Of a stretch of DNA of 64,000 bases, positions 31,701-41,900 are shown in pieces. The stretch's first letter is position 1, and every line of letters begins with the position of its first letter. A program made the translations under genes and the position numbers. The notes under the pieces are model-generated. The model did no database searches and was not told the origin of the DNA. It saw only the letters and a program-made list of their open reading frames with translations. Source of the stretch: Hemicordylus capensis (Eukaryota > Chordata > Lepidosauria > Squamata > Cordylidae); contig NC_069671.1 in NCBI RefSeq assembly GCF_027244095.1, positions 1,488,001-1,552,000 of the forward strand. The letters run 5' to 3'.

Positions 31701-33512
31701 CACTGACTGGCAGCGGCTTCTCCAAGGTTTCGGGCAGGAGTCCCTCCCAGACCTACCTGGAGATGCTGCCAGGGAGAGAACCTAGAGCCTTCTGCATTCA
31801 AGCAGGCAGGGGCTCTTCCACCAAGCTAGAGCCCTATCCCCTAAGGGGAATAGCTTACAGTGCTCACATACTGTCTCCCATCCAAATGTAAACCAAGGCA
31901 GACCCCGCTTAGCAAAGGCAACAGTTCATGCTCACTGCCACATGACCAGTGATCCTCTCTTTGAAATCGCTAGAGTTTAGCAGAATATAAAAGGCAACAA
32001 TCCCAAAATGGCCCAACTCATTCTACAAGAGCCTCTCCTTCCCTTTCTGTATGTGGAAACTAGCCCCAAATCTAAACCCTTGCAGCACTATGGAGTACAG
32101 CAAGGAAAGGAGCCTGGGACAAGGAAAAACCAGGTGTCCTTTCACGCCCCCCTGCCGAAACCTCTCTCCCACATGAGCCCCAAAGCGTGCTGTGAGGCTC
32201 GTGCAAGGTTTCTTTTCCAGGCCAGATGGAGGCCCCCTAAACAGAAGCCCCCCTGCCAGGGCCTGGGATACCCCGAACCATCCATGCCTTCCTTCATTCT
32301 TCACACAGATACCTCCCACTAACAGAGTCTCTAGGTGGTTTATGGTGGCTTTGGGGGGGGGGCAGTTAAGGGTGATGGGAGTTGTAGTTCAGCAACAGCT
32401 GGAGAGTCAAGGTTGCCTACCCCTGACTTGGAGGGTCAGAGGAGGACATGCGAGCTTAGTGTGTGTTCCACCCCATCGCTGGAACAGAGAAATAAAGGTA
32501 TCAAAGCCACCGGTCATCACTGGGTTCCAAATATTCTAACTAGGGGGACAGAGCCACCCTCTTTCTTATTACAGCAGGAAACAGCAAGGGTGAGCCACAA
32601 TGCCCTCTTCCTCAGGCCAGAACATTCTCCGCAAGCCCATCACTCCTTTCTGCTCCTGAGAAAGGGACGGATGAGGAGCTAAGCAGGACCCCGAAGCATC
32701 CCTGACTCCAGGATGCCTTCGGACCCCACCCCCCCAGCATCTGAGACTTTGCCAAGCACCAGCCAAATACTTTCAGGCACAACTCTGCAACCGTAAGGAC
32801 TAGAAACTTGCTGTTCCAAAATAAATGAAAATGGAGATGCTTAAGAAGCAGAATCTGGCACCCCACACCAGTCTCCCTCCCCCGCCACACACAACAGGCG
32901 GCCAAGCACCCAGAGCTCCGGCCACAGTCCTCGCTGAGCACTGCAATGAGCCGGGCCAGGATGGCACCCCAAGGAAGCACAAGGGCAGAGCTGGGAAGAG
33001 GCTGACCTGCGGGTCAGGGGAAGTTTGTTCCAGCTGTTAAAAGAGCCAGATAAGTAAACCTCTTTGCCTCCTCCGGTCCAGCGGAAGACGGTGGGCCGCG
33101 CCTGAGTGGGAGCTTTGTCGTTCACCTCCACGTCGTGCTGCCAAGCCAGGAATTCTTCTTTCTCCAAGGGAGCCTAGAACACACATAGGAACATCGGAAG
33201 CTGCCTTAGGCCAAGTCCGACCGCTAGACCATCTCGCTCAGGATTGTCTACACAGACCGGCAGCAGCCTAAATGGACTCCAAGCTCTGACGCTTAGAAAC
33301 GGAACAGGGAACGCCTGCCAGGCTTTTGCAGCTAACAAGGGCCGCTATCAAAGCTCACCGACCTTGATTTCTTCAGCATGGAACAAATCCGCGTCTTCGG
33401 GGCTGTCCATCAAGATCTTTGGCCTGTCCCCCTCCTTGGAGTTGTCCCTCCGGGGCGTCTTGTGGCTACCCTGGCGCTCCACGCCTGCACGCTCACTGCT
33501 TGTGTTCCCCAT
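26233..33512 (-). CDS. PRKAB1: PRKAB1, AMP-activated protein kinase beta-1 subunit (complete, 268 aa)
   Basis: This is the regulatory scaffold of AMPK, which joins the alpha kinase and gamma nucleotide-sensing subunits. Coding exons in transcript order are 33363-33512, 33007-33173, 31477-31570, 30106-30220, 26888-27021, 26392-26460 and 26233-26310 (807 nt, in frame throughout; 268 residues against 270 in human). The start MGNTSSERAG keeps the N-myristoylation Gly2. The glycogen-binding module runs from about residue 68 to 160 (PTVFRWTGGGKEVYLSGSF, HQYKFYVDGQWTHDPSEP) with its key tryptophans. The C-terminal alpha/gamma-binding domain ends YVTTLLYKPI. Ser108 of human (LTRSHNNF) is kept as Ser106. 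The linker near residue 24 is three residues shorter and there is one extra Leu in APLEKEE. Minus strand, tail-to-tail with CIT. Confidence 0.97.
26392..26460 (-). CDS. PRKAB1: PRKAB1 exon: C-terminal domain
   Basis: Encodes CDPALLPEPNHVMLNHLYAL plus SIK, 23 codons, phase 0. Acceptor ttgcag, donor GTAAGA. Confidence 0.95.
26888..27021 (-). CDS. PRKAB1: PRKAB1 exon: start of C-terminal domain
   Basis: Encodes ELSSSPPGPYHQDPYSCKPE through QVILNKDTGIS (134 nt). Acceptor ttggcag, donor GTGAGT. Confidence 0.95.
27561..27602 (-). mobile_element. Sauria SINE or BovB LINE 3' tail fragment
   Basis: On the minus strand it reads ccaggagtcgacactgattc, matching the gccaggagtcgacaccgac tail shared by Sauria SINEs and BovB LINEs. 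Confidence 0.55.
28484..28546. repeat. Two-unit minisatellite, about 31 bases per unit
   Basis: gtgtgccccctgtgccccc then tgctcaaagaag, followed at once by a second near-identical unit. Confidence 0.75.
28758..28822. repeat. (TG)n microsatellite with TGCG interruptions
   Basis: About 22 TG units followed by CGTG and CGCG variants; an alternating purine-pyrimidine tract. Confidence 0.95.
29670..29912 (-). mobile_element. Composite 5S-tRNA SINE, internally deleted
   Basis: In reverse: 5S-like head (gtttgcatttggatgggag), then the body (ggcaacatctccagatagg) and the family 3' end (tgactcagggccaggcagc). Part of the tRNA-like section is missing and a G run interrupts it. Confidence 0.75.
29937..30053. 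repeat. Unnamed interspersed repeat, copy 1
   Basis: Shares gatgtcacttcctga, cacttcatcctggag and cagcagacat in the same order with 30922-31017. Family not recognised. Confidence 0.5.
30106..30220 (-). CDS. PRKAB1: PRKAB1 exon: end of glycogen-binding module and linker
   Basis: Encodes PVVTSQLGTLNNVIQVKKTD through MVDSQKCSDVS (115 nt). Acceptor cttcctag, donor GTAGGT. Confidence 0.95.
30735..31017. repeat. Unnamed interspersed repeat, copy 2 with left end
   Basis: Starts ggttgccacatgtccaggac, with clustered ccaggac motifs, and continues into the gatgtcatttcctga section shared with 29937-30053. A related left end is at 43740-43865 (gttgccagatacccaggat). Confidence 0.5.
31477..31570 (-). CDS. 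PRKAB1: PRKAB1 exon: glycogen-binding module
   Basis: Encodes HNNFVAILDLPEGEHQYKFY to WTHDPSE (94 nt). Acceptor cttacag, donor GTAATG. Confidence 0.95.
31646..31943 (-). mobile_element. Composite 5S-tRNA SINE, nearly full length
   Basis: In reverse it shows the 5S-like head (tttgctaagcggggtctg), the tRNA-like body (gaagagcccctgcctgc) and the 3' end. It lies in a PRKAB1 intron about 75 bases upstream, in transcript order, of the exon at 31570. Confidence 0.85.
32366..32403. repeat. ACTACAACTCCCATCATCC repeat, half copy
   Basis: Reads ggtgatgggagttgtagttc, in a PRKAB1 intron. Confidence 0.6.
33007..33173 (-). CDS. PRKAB1: PRKAB1 exon: start of glycogen-binding module
   Basis: Encodes APLEKEEFLAWQHDVEVNDK through FNSWNKLPLTR (167 nt). 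Acceptor gttctag, donor GTCAGC. Confidence 0.95.
33184..33270 (-). mobile_element. Composite SINE 3'-end fragment
   Basis: Reads ataggaacatcggaagctgc then gctcaggattgtctacac, the reverse of the family 3' end. It stands about 10 bases upstream, in transcript order, of the PRKAB1 exon acceptor at 33173. Confidence 0.7.
33363..33512 (-). CDS. PRKAB1: PRKAB1 start exon
   Basis: Encodes MGNTSSERAG through ADLFHAEEIK, 50 codons. Acceptor ctctccag lies nine bases before the ATG (exon begins at 33521). The donor reads GTCGGT, unusually weak; a GTGAGC five bases on would break the frame. Confidence 0.94.
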
Positions 33513-33546
33513 ATTCAGGTTCTGGAGAGAAAAGAGCCACAAGTTA

Positions 33547-33548
<2 letters not shown>

Positions 33549-33604
<56 letters not shown>
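33549..33604. repeat. (GT)n(GA)n compound microsatellite beside PRKAB1 acceptor
   Basis: About ten GT units followed by about seventeen GA units. On the transcript strand it is (TC)n(AC)n ending about 27 bases before the start-exon acceptor. Confidence 0.95.
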
Positions 33605-33607
<3 letters not shown>

Positions 33608-34410
33608 CTGAAGACAGCAGCACATTTGTTAACATTAAAGGGGCACAGGAGGGCCCTTTTTGTTAAGGCAAGCAGCAAAAAAAAGGTTCCACCGTTCCAA
33701 GTCTCAATATAAATATGACACCTTTTGAGCGAATAGCCTGAAACTGGGCAAGTGTGATCTACTAGACAAGGTCTACACACGTGCCTACTTTCAAAGCAAT
33801 CTGATAAAAATGGCTACAACTACAGCAAGTTAAAAGCGGCTGAAAATTGATACCTGGCCATGTCCCATTCGTAGGCAGTTTCTTAAACATTCGGATGAAA
33901 ATGACTAATGTAATCTTTTCAGGCTTATCAAGGAAGGAAATCCTTTGTGGTTTGATGAAGTTTGGAGAAGTGAAGGGTTCCCCCTGCCCCATTCAAGTGG
34001 GTGACTAGCAAGTGCTGGCAAAGTGGTAGAAAGCGTGACCCGCCGAACAATGAAGCCAGGATGGTGACCCGTCTGCCAGTCCTCGGACACTGGCAGGGGC
34101 GTCAGCTGGGGGCTTCATCAGGGCAAGTGCAAGGATGGTGCCAGTTTGTGATGGAAGGTGAATGATCAGGAAACGGAGATGGGGGGTGGTTAGGGTTAGG
34201 GGGGAGAAGCTAGGGGGATAGTTGGAGCAGTGTGGGGTGGGGGGGGGAAGGCAGGGGAATGGGTGTGTGTGTCTGTGTATGGAAGGCATCTCTGAAGATG
34301 CCTCCGGTTCCTCTGGTTGACAGCCTCCTGGCCCAACTTCTGCGGTGACAAGGAGGCCCTCCGGGCTTCAGTGGGCAGGGCCACTTTAACTGCACCTGTG
34401 GGGGGGGGGG

Positions 34411-34675
34411 ATTCCCAACTCGTGGTCCTCCAGACACTGATGAACGGCAACTCCCATCACCCCCAGTTTATTGCAGCTGCTGTGGATGATGGGACGTAGT
34501 ACAACAGGAGCTGGAGCATCACGGGGGGCGCAGGGAGGGGGAGGATTTCCAACCTGTGGTCCTCCAGACGCTGCTGAACTACAACTCTCATCACCCCCAC
34601 TCCCCATTTATTGCGGCTGCGGGGTGGGGATGATGGGAGCTGTAGTCCAACCGGAGCTGGGGCATCACCGGGGCC
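34411..34675. repeat. Two tandem copies of the palindromic ACTACAACTCCCATCATCC repeat
   Basis: Unit 1 (about 34411-34527) and unit 2 (about 34547-34675) both run from tggtcctccagacrctg, through left and right inverted arms, to ggagctggrgcatcac. They lie in the first PRKAB1 intron, 130-400 bases from the first-exon donor. Confidence 0.75.
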
Positions 34676-34779
34676 CCCCCTCCAGGGCCCAGGAGCCAGC
34701 CAGACGCAGCGGGGCAAAGAGCAGCGAGAGGCTGTGCGTGGCCGCACTCTGTGCATGCTCAGAAGCACTACACTCATTC

Positions 34780-35090
34780 CGGGGTGGGAGGGAGGCCGCC
34801 CTTACCGGAGGCTGGTTCGGCGACTCGGCTTCACGAAGGCCCGCTGCTGCTGCTGCCGCGACCCCGCCCACTTCCCGCTCGAACAACTTCCGGTTCCGGC
34901 CTCACGCGGCTGACTTCCGGATTCTACTCCGCATGCGCGGCTGGCGGGGTGGGCGGGAGGCGCCGCAGGGCCGGCCGGTCTTAAAGGGGCCGCGTCAGCC
35001 TTTCCCCCTCTGTCCCCGCCGCCCTCTCTCGCGGTTGCGGGGGGCGCAGAGCGGGGACCTTCCGCCTCCCTCCTCTCTGGCTAGAAACAT
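34780..35090 (-). promoter_or_regulatory. PRKAB1 CpG-island promoter
   Basis: CpG-dense sequence without a TATA box. ETS-type CTTCCGG sites (minus-strand CCGGAAG) occur at about 34887-34893 and 34914-34920. An NRF1-like GCATGCGC lies at 34931-34938. All are typical of housekeeping promoters. Confidence 0.7.
34806..34910 (-). other. PRKAB1: PRKAB1 untranslated first exon (start inferred)
   Basis: A good minus-strand donor, CCTCCG then GTAAGG, ends an exon at 34806 inside the CpG island. Splicing to the acceptor at 33521 gives a short 5' UTR and a 1.3-kb intron. The transcription start is not visible and is placed near the ETS-like sites. Confidence 0.6.
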
Positions 35091-35432
35091 CCCTGACCCG
35101 CCCCCTGCGTGCAATCAGCCAAGATATAGGAGGGGAAAGGGGAGGCACTCTGTACATGCTCGGAGGTACTTTCGTCCTTGTGGTTAGGCTGCATACATTC
35201 CCCAACACCCAGCCCTGTGGCTCTTGATCACCATCGCTTGACTGTTGGGATTTCTGACACGTGGGTTGTTGGGGGGGTGGGGGTTGCGGGGAGCCGCTTG
35301 CACAGCAGCCCGGTGTGCAGAAGCAGAGTGCAAACTGATGGGCGGGTTTCCTTTGCTCAGGAGTCGCTCCATGCCGCTGCCTTCCAAGGGAGTCCTGCCT
35401 CTGGCTGACTTCAGGGCTTAGCCCTGCTGGTA

Positions 35433-35460
35433 TTGCTGCTGCTGCTGCTGCTGCTGCTGG
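35433..35460. repeat. (CTG)n trinucleotide repeat
   Basis: About nine CTG units, 500 bases upstream of PRKAB1. A donor-like CTGCCG then GTGAGT follows at 35477 on the plus strand. Confidence 0.85.
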
Positions 35461-35772
35461 CATTGCTTATCTGCCGGTGAGTCGTTTTGAGCTCAAGGGG
35501 ACGTCAGACTTAGGCTCGGGTTATGCCCTAGACGGGTGTATAGAGAGGTGGCCCTCAGTGGTACACCTTCGGGCAATCCTGAGTTACTTGGCCCCAGAAG
35601 GAAGGACAGCCCCGCCCCAAAGCTACTCAGTATGCCTTTTTCTGCATCCATGTGCATAAATTAGTTTTTGCACAACTGGAGGGGGAGAGATGGCCACACC
35701 CTAACACTTTAAACACCTGAAGTCCTGCTGAGCTAAATGGAACTGACTGCTTAGTAAAGCATCAACCCATGA

Positions 35773-36016
35773 TCATAGGAACATAGGAAGCTGCCATATA
35801 CTGAGTCAGACTCAGACCCAGACCCTTCTCCGAGGTTTCAGGCAAGAGTCTCTCTCAGCCCTGCCTTGAAGATGGTGCCAGGGAGGGAATGTGAAATTTC
35901 TGCTCTTCCCAGAGTGGCCCCATCCCCTCAGGTGCTCACACATGTAGTCTCCCAGGGATGGACCCTGCTTAGCTAAGGGGACAAGTCAAGCTTGCTAACA
36001 CAAGACCAGCTCTCCT
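35773..36016 (-). mobile_element. Composite 5S-tRNA SINE, internally deleted
   Basis: Reverse orientation: family 3' end (ataggaagctgccatatac), body, and 5S-like head (ccctgcttagctaagggg, acaagaccagctctcc). Confidence 0.8.
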
Positions 36017-37079
36017 CATAAGTGCTGGAAGCCTCTTTAATGGCTTTTTAAATACAGGCTGTTCCTCTTCTTCTGACATAATTCAGTTGACTCAGTTTAA
36101 CAACTTCCCAAGCGTCCGGATGATATTTCACTCCTTACATTCCTCACTCACGGGCAGCATGAGAGCACCACGCAGAGGAGGGGAGGAGAACGGTGGCTAT
36201 CTTTTCGTCCTACGTCAACTTCTGGCCCTGAGCGGCTACTCAGGATATAATTAGAGACTTCCGAAGCAACTCACATTGGACCGACAGCTAAGAGATGGGC
36301 CAGAAGGAGTGTTGCTGGAGGCCACTGGTGGAGGGGGGCGTGCAGAAGCCAGGGAGGGTAGAACTTGCATGCCGCAGGCACCTATTGGACACTGCCTGTG
36401 ACATCACCAACTTCCCCTCCCATTCCTCCAAATAAGATAGATTGGGAAGTCAGCCAGCATATTTTGGAGTGGTCTGTGGCAGCAGCGCCTCATGTGGAAT
36501 GACTAGTTGTTAAAATGGCAGAAGGGCTATTGCATATTTATTGTGCTAGAAGCTTATCATCCGGAATGGTCAGTAGATGCACCAGATCCGAGTCTGCCAG
36601 GACATATTGTAGTGCTGGACCATGTGCACTATTCCTAAATGCCAAATCACAACATCTGTTCACGGAGACCTGTGCAGGCTTCTGTTTGTGTGGTGGGAAT
36701 GGAGAATAGCCGTAGCACGAGGCTATTGGCTGTAGAACAGAGCCTGTTGAGGATATCTACTTCGCAGTTCTTTTTCCAAAAAATAAGCAAGTTTCTAGAG
36801 TTGCGAAGGTTGAAGTGTGTGGGGAATGCCTGGTGGGATCTCAGAGGCCCAAAGGCTGTTCTTCAGTGTTCTTGCCCTCCCAAGTAGCAGCATGGTATGT
36901 TACGAGAAATGCTAAATGGATAAATAAATAAAATCAGATTAAATTATGCAAAATAAGAGAGACCACGTACAATGTTTACTTTGCATAATGAAAATAATTT
37001 AGCTCTCACAGAATTTTGATTTGCTTTACCTTATTTTTTTAACATATCATATGCACCAATATTTGGGAAAGTTAGCCTA

Positions 37080-37290
37080 CAGTCTCTCAAAATACGTTGC
37101 TTTGAGAGCACGTAGACCAACTTCCTTTCAGGAATAAATCTTTTGTTGAAGAAATTTATGTGAAAGATTCCAGTATAGAAGTAAATTTATAGAGTGGGAG
37201 AAATGCTAAAATAACCTGATATGGGCATTTGTTATTTCTCTATGTAAACTGCTTTGAAAACTTTTGTTGAAAAGCGGTATATAAATATTT
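37080..37290 (+). mobile_element. LINE-like 3' tail fragment
   Basis: Contains gaaaagcggtatataaat, a common reptile LINE tail. The sequence around 37190-37230 (taacctgatatgggcat) resembles 39290-39320, so both may derive from one family. Confidence 0.45.
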
Positions 37291-37331
37291 GTTGTTATGT
37301 TATGTTATGCTATGCTATGCTATGCTATGCA
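37289..37331. repeat. (TATGT/TATGC)n microsatellite
   Basis: Pentamer array: TATGT units pass into TATGC units. Confidence 0.9.
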
Positions 37332-37409
37332 GGTGTTGATGTTACAAGCACCATCCAATCGGTCCCAACCAAGCTGCAACCAGATGGCTCCAAATCACAA
37401 TGGCCTACC

Positions 37410-37790
37410 CAATCAAGGTACTTAAGAGAGCGCCTTCTTTGTCATGAACCCTGTTGCCTATTAAGATCATCTGGAAAGGTGGGGGTTATGGTTTCTGCTG
37501 ACTCTTTGGTGGCCCCCGGGGCTCTGGAATACACTCACTGTTGAAATAAGAGCATCCTTTCTCTGTTTGCTTTTAGAAAGACCCTCAAGACATGCCCGTT
37601 TTCTCAGGCTTTTAACTTACATTTTAAACTCTTAATATGTTCTTATCTTCTGAGATTGTTTTTACTTGTTTTGTTAATTTAACTGTGTTTATTTTGTTTC
37701 ACATTTGCTATGTTTTTAACTTTGTACGCTGCCTACAGATGTCTATATCAGGCGTTATAGAAATATGATAGATAAGATTAGATAAGATAC
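37410..37790 (+). mobile_element. L2-like LINE 3' fragment
   Basis: Broken frames read KTLKTCPFSQAF, the FRKxLKTWLFxQAF pattern at the C-terminus of L2/CR1-group reverse transcriptases. An AT-rich 3' UTR and a degenerate tail (gataagattagataagat) follow. Confidence 0.6.
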
Positions 37791-37794
37791 GATC

Positions 37795-37870
37795 TGGGGG
37801 ACCAGTGCGGCGAACAGGATGCTGGACTAGAAAGGCCTTGAGCCGGATCCAGCAGGGCTGTTCTTATGGC
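37795..37870 (+). mobile_element. CR1-like LINE 3' terminus
   Basis: Reads caggatgctggactagaaag then ccagcagggctgttctta, the same terminus as at 12960 and 46110. Confidence 0.65.
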
Positions 37871-38574
37871 ATCTGGGGACCCAAGTTGTAGAATCCCAGC
37901 TAATGGCATGGTGCACACGGTGACGATACGGCCAGATCCCACCATGGCTCAAACCCATGGAGAGTCCCATGCCAGTGGCCACCAACACAGCTTGTGGCAA
38001 TGGATTCCTTTGTACTTTTGAGAGATGTCCCCACAGACAGGCAAATGCATCTGTCGAATGTAGGATCACATGCACGCCACACTTCTGCGCTGGTCGGCTT
38101 TGCCAGTGGTTGGGCGGGGGGGGGGGGCTTGTTCTGGCTGAGGATGGACTGCAGCTCCTGTGGCGAAAACTCCCTGCAGGCTGTGGCTCAAATGGGCCTT
38201 GACCCCTCTCCGCAGAGCCACCGCTTATATTTAGCAGCCCCACTCTAGGGTTACATATCAGCATTACACACACACGGCTGTTCTGCCGTCCCAGCTGTCC
38301 CGAAGGACCTGCAAGGCGCTAATCCGAGCCAGGCGCTGAGGGCAGCGATTTCAGGCCCCATCTGTCTCTGCCTGTAATGCAGTGCAGGAGAGGAGCGGAG
38401 TCCACGTCAAGGCGCTAGCCACAGACTGCCTCGGGGGCTTGGGAGGGAGACGGCGGCCACAGTACGGCCCTGCCTTGGTCACAGGAAACCAGGAGCTGAC
38501 CTCCTTGGGAATGCTCCATCTCCCTTAATATTAAGAGGTTCGTCTTCATATATATGAATTGTAGCAGGGATTCA

Positions 38575-38690
38575 CAAACGTGGGCCCCCAGATGCTGCTG
38601 GACTACAACTCCTATCATCCCCAGTCACAGTGACTGGCTGATGGGATTTGTAGACCCACAGCACCTGGGGACCCATGTTCGAGAACCTCT
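38575..38690. repeat. Palindromic ACTACAACTCCCATCATCC repeat
   Basis: Left arm gctggactacaactcctatc and right arm ctgatgggatttgtag with symmetrical flanks. Confidence 0.7.
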
Positions 38691-39987
38691 TGATTGTAGG
38701 GTGACGGGTACCTGGCAGTCTAGTCGAGACCGGTTGCTGCCTGCCTGGTCCCCCAGAGGTTCCGAGGACTCCGTCTGCAGCGGCTTTCTCCCAAGCAAGC
38801 ACACAGGCAAAGGGCTCTCTCACGCCCTCCTCCCCGGTGGGAACAGGAATGAAGGCCCAGGCAGAGTTTCCCCTCTCATGGTAGCCCACCCCTGTGAGTA
38901 CGCCACAGGTACCCTGGAGCCAGTTGTTGGTGTGCAGAAGGGAAAGGCTCCCCCCAGATCTCTGCCCACACTAGGAGGGCGTGGCTTAAAGAGCCTTTTG
39001 CCCCTCTCTCTGTTCCCTTGGACCAAGTCAGCACCTGCCGGCCCTTGTCGCCTTGATCTGAGCTACATGCATCAAGGTAGAAATAAAATAGGACTCCTAC
39101 TAAGGCACATATGTAAAGCTGGAGTTGAGAGCATGCTTTATAGATGCTTCACTAACCCGAGGGGCTGCTCTGTAAGACAGTTATACAGCTGCTCCCATTT
39201 CACAGATGTGGAACAAATATCTTGTGGAAGAAACTGGGGATGTGAAAAGTTCCAAACTAGAAGTACATTTGCAGCGGGGAAGAAATGTAAAAAGTAACCT
39301 GGAATGGGCATGTGAGAGGGAGGGGTTGCTGATGTCACAGGCACTGTCCAATTCATCCCTATGACATCCCTATAAGTTGCAACCAGATGCCAAGCAGTGC
39401 TCCATATTTTACGCTGGGGAAAAGTAAAGCATCTATTGATCATAGAAGTATTCCTTCAACAGGAGTGGAGGATGTGAGAAGCTGTTTTCAAGGTCGATCG
39501 AGGCCAGCGTTGGGCTGCTCACTGTGGTAAACAGGACTTTGGATGCAATGGTCTGATTCCGCAGAGCTCTTCTTAAACATTCCTTCCCACCTGAGATCTG
39601 AAATGGTATAAGTCAGTGATGCGGCCACCTCAGTTTGTGTGTGTAAGGCAGGGAAGGTGAACCAGGAACCACAGGAAAGGTTTGGGAAATAATGGTTTGG
39701 AAAATATTAGGACTCCATAGGACGGAGGGGAGGGTGTGGTCCATGGATGTGGCACTGAATTGCTTCCATGGTTGATAGGAAGGGGAGGAGCTATACTTGC
39801 CCCACCCCCTGGCTATAGAAGCCCCACCCTCTGAGCAGAAGACCACACCCCTTTGAACACAACTTCTCTGCCCTCCAAACTAGAGAACAGTTTGCTGCGT
39901 AAGCATTCTGGTTATTTGCACGAGAAGATATACAAACCAATACAAGTTTATTGTTTTCTTTTCAAGCATGAACTTAGGTGGTTGAGG

Positions 39988-40013
39988 GTTGGTTGGTTGG
40001 TTGGTTGGTTGGT
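39988..40013. repeat. (GGTT)n microsatellite
   Basis: About six GGTT units. Confidence 0.85.
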
Positions 40014-40144
40014 TTTTAAACCCTAATCAGACATGGGTGGCTACCCTCCTTACCCTCCACCCCTTCATCAGAGATTTGGTGGGAGAAGTGAGCTGAAGTC
40101 CATACCTGCCAACAGGTGAATGGGGAAATCGGGGCGCGTTGTCA

Positions 40145-40230
40145 GCAGTGTTCCCTTGAACAGCCATTGCAACGGGATGCTGGGAGTTGTAGTCATCAAC
40201 ATCCGGGAATCCCTGTCCGAGGGAACATTG
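40145..40230. repeat. ACTACAACTCCCATCATCC repeat copy
   Basis: Reads gggatgctgggagttgtag with flanks tgttcccttgaa and gagggaacattgg inverted around it. Confidence 0.65.
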
Positions 40231-41689
40231 GTCGGCAGGTATGTGAAGTCTATACACTTCCCCATTTGTCAAGGTGTGTGTTTGTGGGGGTGGGGTCCAC
40301 ATTTCCTCCCTCCCCTCCCCGCCCCAAAATTCGATCACATTCCACGCAGGATCAAGTGCTCCAGAATCCAGTGCAGGAAGGGAGGGGAGAAGGAGATTTT
40401 AATATTTCTTCCATGATATCAAAGTACCAAAACAAGCCTGGCTGAATTCCATTCCCAATCTCCAACCACCTCAGGACTGCCAATGCCGCAGCCAGCCTAT
40501 GATCCTCTGCCTTCAGCAGGTGATAATAACATCAATTTCCATGCCCTCCCAAGCTTTACCTGCTGATTTCTGGAGATGGAGCTGCTCTTGCAGACAGAGG
40601 AGCAGAACAGGCTGTTTCCTTCGTTCCCTAAAACATTTCCCAAGCCACTTAGCCACCGCCAGCACCACCAGGTTTTGTCCCTGGCTCTCAGGATGAGTAA
40701 TGATCCACCAGGCAACACATGCCGTCACACATTTCACAGGCAGGATGAGCACAAACATTGAGCAGAAGCAAGATCGACAGACGGATGCATTACAGATGCT
40801 GGAAAAGAAGCTGTGGGGAGAGGCAGGGAGGGGTTCCTTATACGTGGACTAGAGAGAAGTCGGTGCAGGAAGGAGAGTTCTGCAGGCTGCAGTGGAAGAA
40901 AGGGTCCAGATCCGGCGTCAGCCATGGCCTTTTTCAAAGCCAACTTTCCCTGCCAGAACGAGACACTCCGGGGTGAAAACCCGTACAGAGCAAGTGGCAG
41001 TGGGGCAGAGCTGCAGGAGGCCAAGACATCCAGTGGTTCCACAGAAGCATTCCCATTTGGACCCCAAGATGCGTAAAAGGGGCTCCATCTCCTGAGCACC
41101 AAAGGCCTGGCCCAGGTGTGTCAGCAGAGTCAAGGGGAGGCTGTGCATCTTGCCCCACACACTGAGGTCATAGTCCCAAAAGTTCAGCCAGCAAATGCCT
41201 CCGGCCTGGGAGACATTTCACAGGAGGAGAGTGGCTAGAAACGGCAGGAGAGGGGGGCATGGTGGTGGGCCCAGTAGCACCTCGGACATACATGGGAAGG
41301 GAGCGGGGAGGAGAGCGTGGCTCTCCAATGGCATTCCTCAAGAAAGACTCTTTTTGGCTGGGGGCTTTTTCGCTCATCTCGTGACCAGTGGAAACTAACA
41401 AGACTGTTCACCGGCAACTCGCCTGGAGCCTGACTCCCAGGGTGAATCAAGCCACCTGGACTGGTGATGGGTCTGTCCTTCCCCCCTCTCCTTCATCAGG
41501 GATTTCCTTGGCTTCTCCCAGAGGAGCTTGAAGATGGTCACCCTTCACGTCCAGTCTTGCTTTTTCAGATGGCGTGCTGCATGAGTGGGAAATAAAGATT
41601 TTTTTCAAAGAGAGGTGAGGGGAATAGGGAGAGGAAGAGAGAAAGTTTGATTGCACATTTAAATTATTCATTCCCAAGGCCTAATGGAC

Positions 41690-41900
41690 ACATTATTTAA
41701 TGGCTTTTGTTCCTATTAAACAAACAACCCCACTGCATTGGTGATTCGATGCACTTTGGAATCCAAAGCATTTCGTTTCCATTGGCAGCTGTCATCTCGT
41801 TGCCAATTAGGCCTGAATTATGCATTAGGGCGAGTGAGGGATCGATGCAGACCTGATTGTCAGGAAATGGCCTGATGTTTTGCTAATGGGTTTTTGTTAG
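41690..41900. promoter_or_regulatory. Candidate conserved non-coding element
   Basis: A repeat-free, moderately AT-rich block dense in homeodomain- and NF1-like words (attggcagctgtcat, gttgccaattaggcc, attatgcatta). It has the texture of developmental enhancers. No alignment was possible. Confidence 0.3.

Noticed and set aside
39870-39907. Candidate last exon of TMEM233
   Set aside because: Kept as a finding only; a six-base agreement plus a weak acceptor in a 12-kb search space is near chance level.
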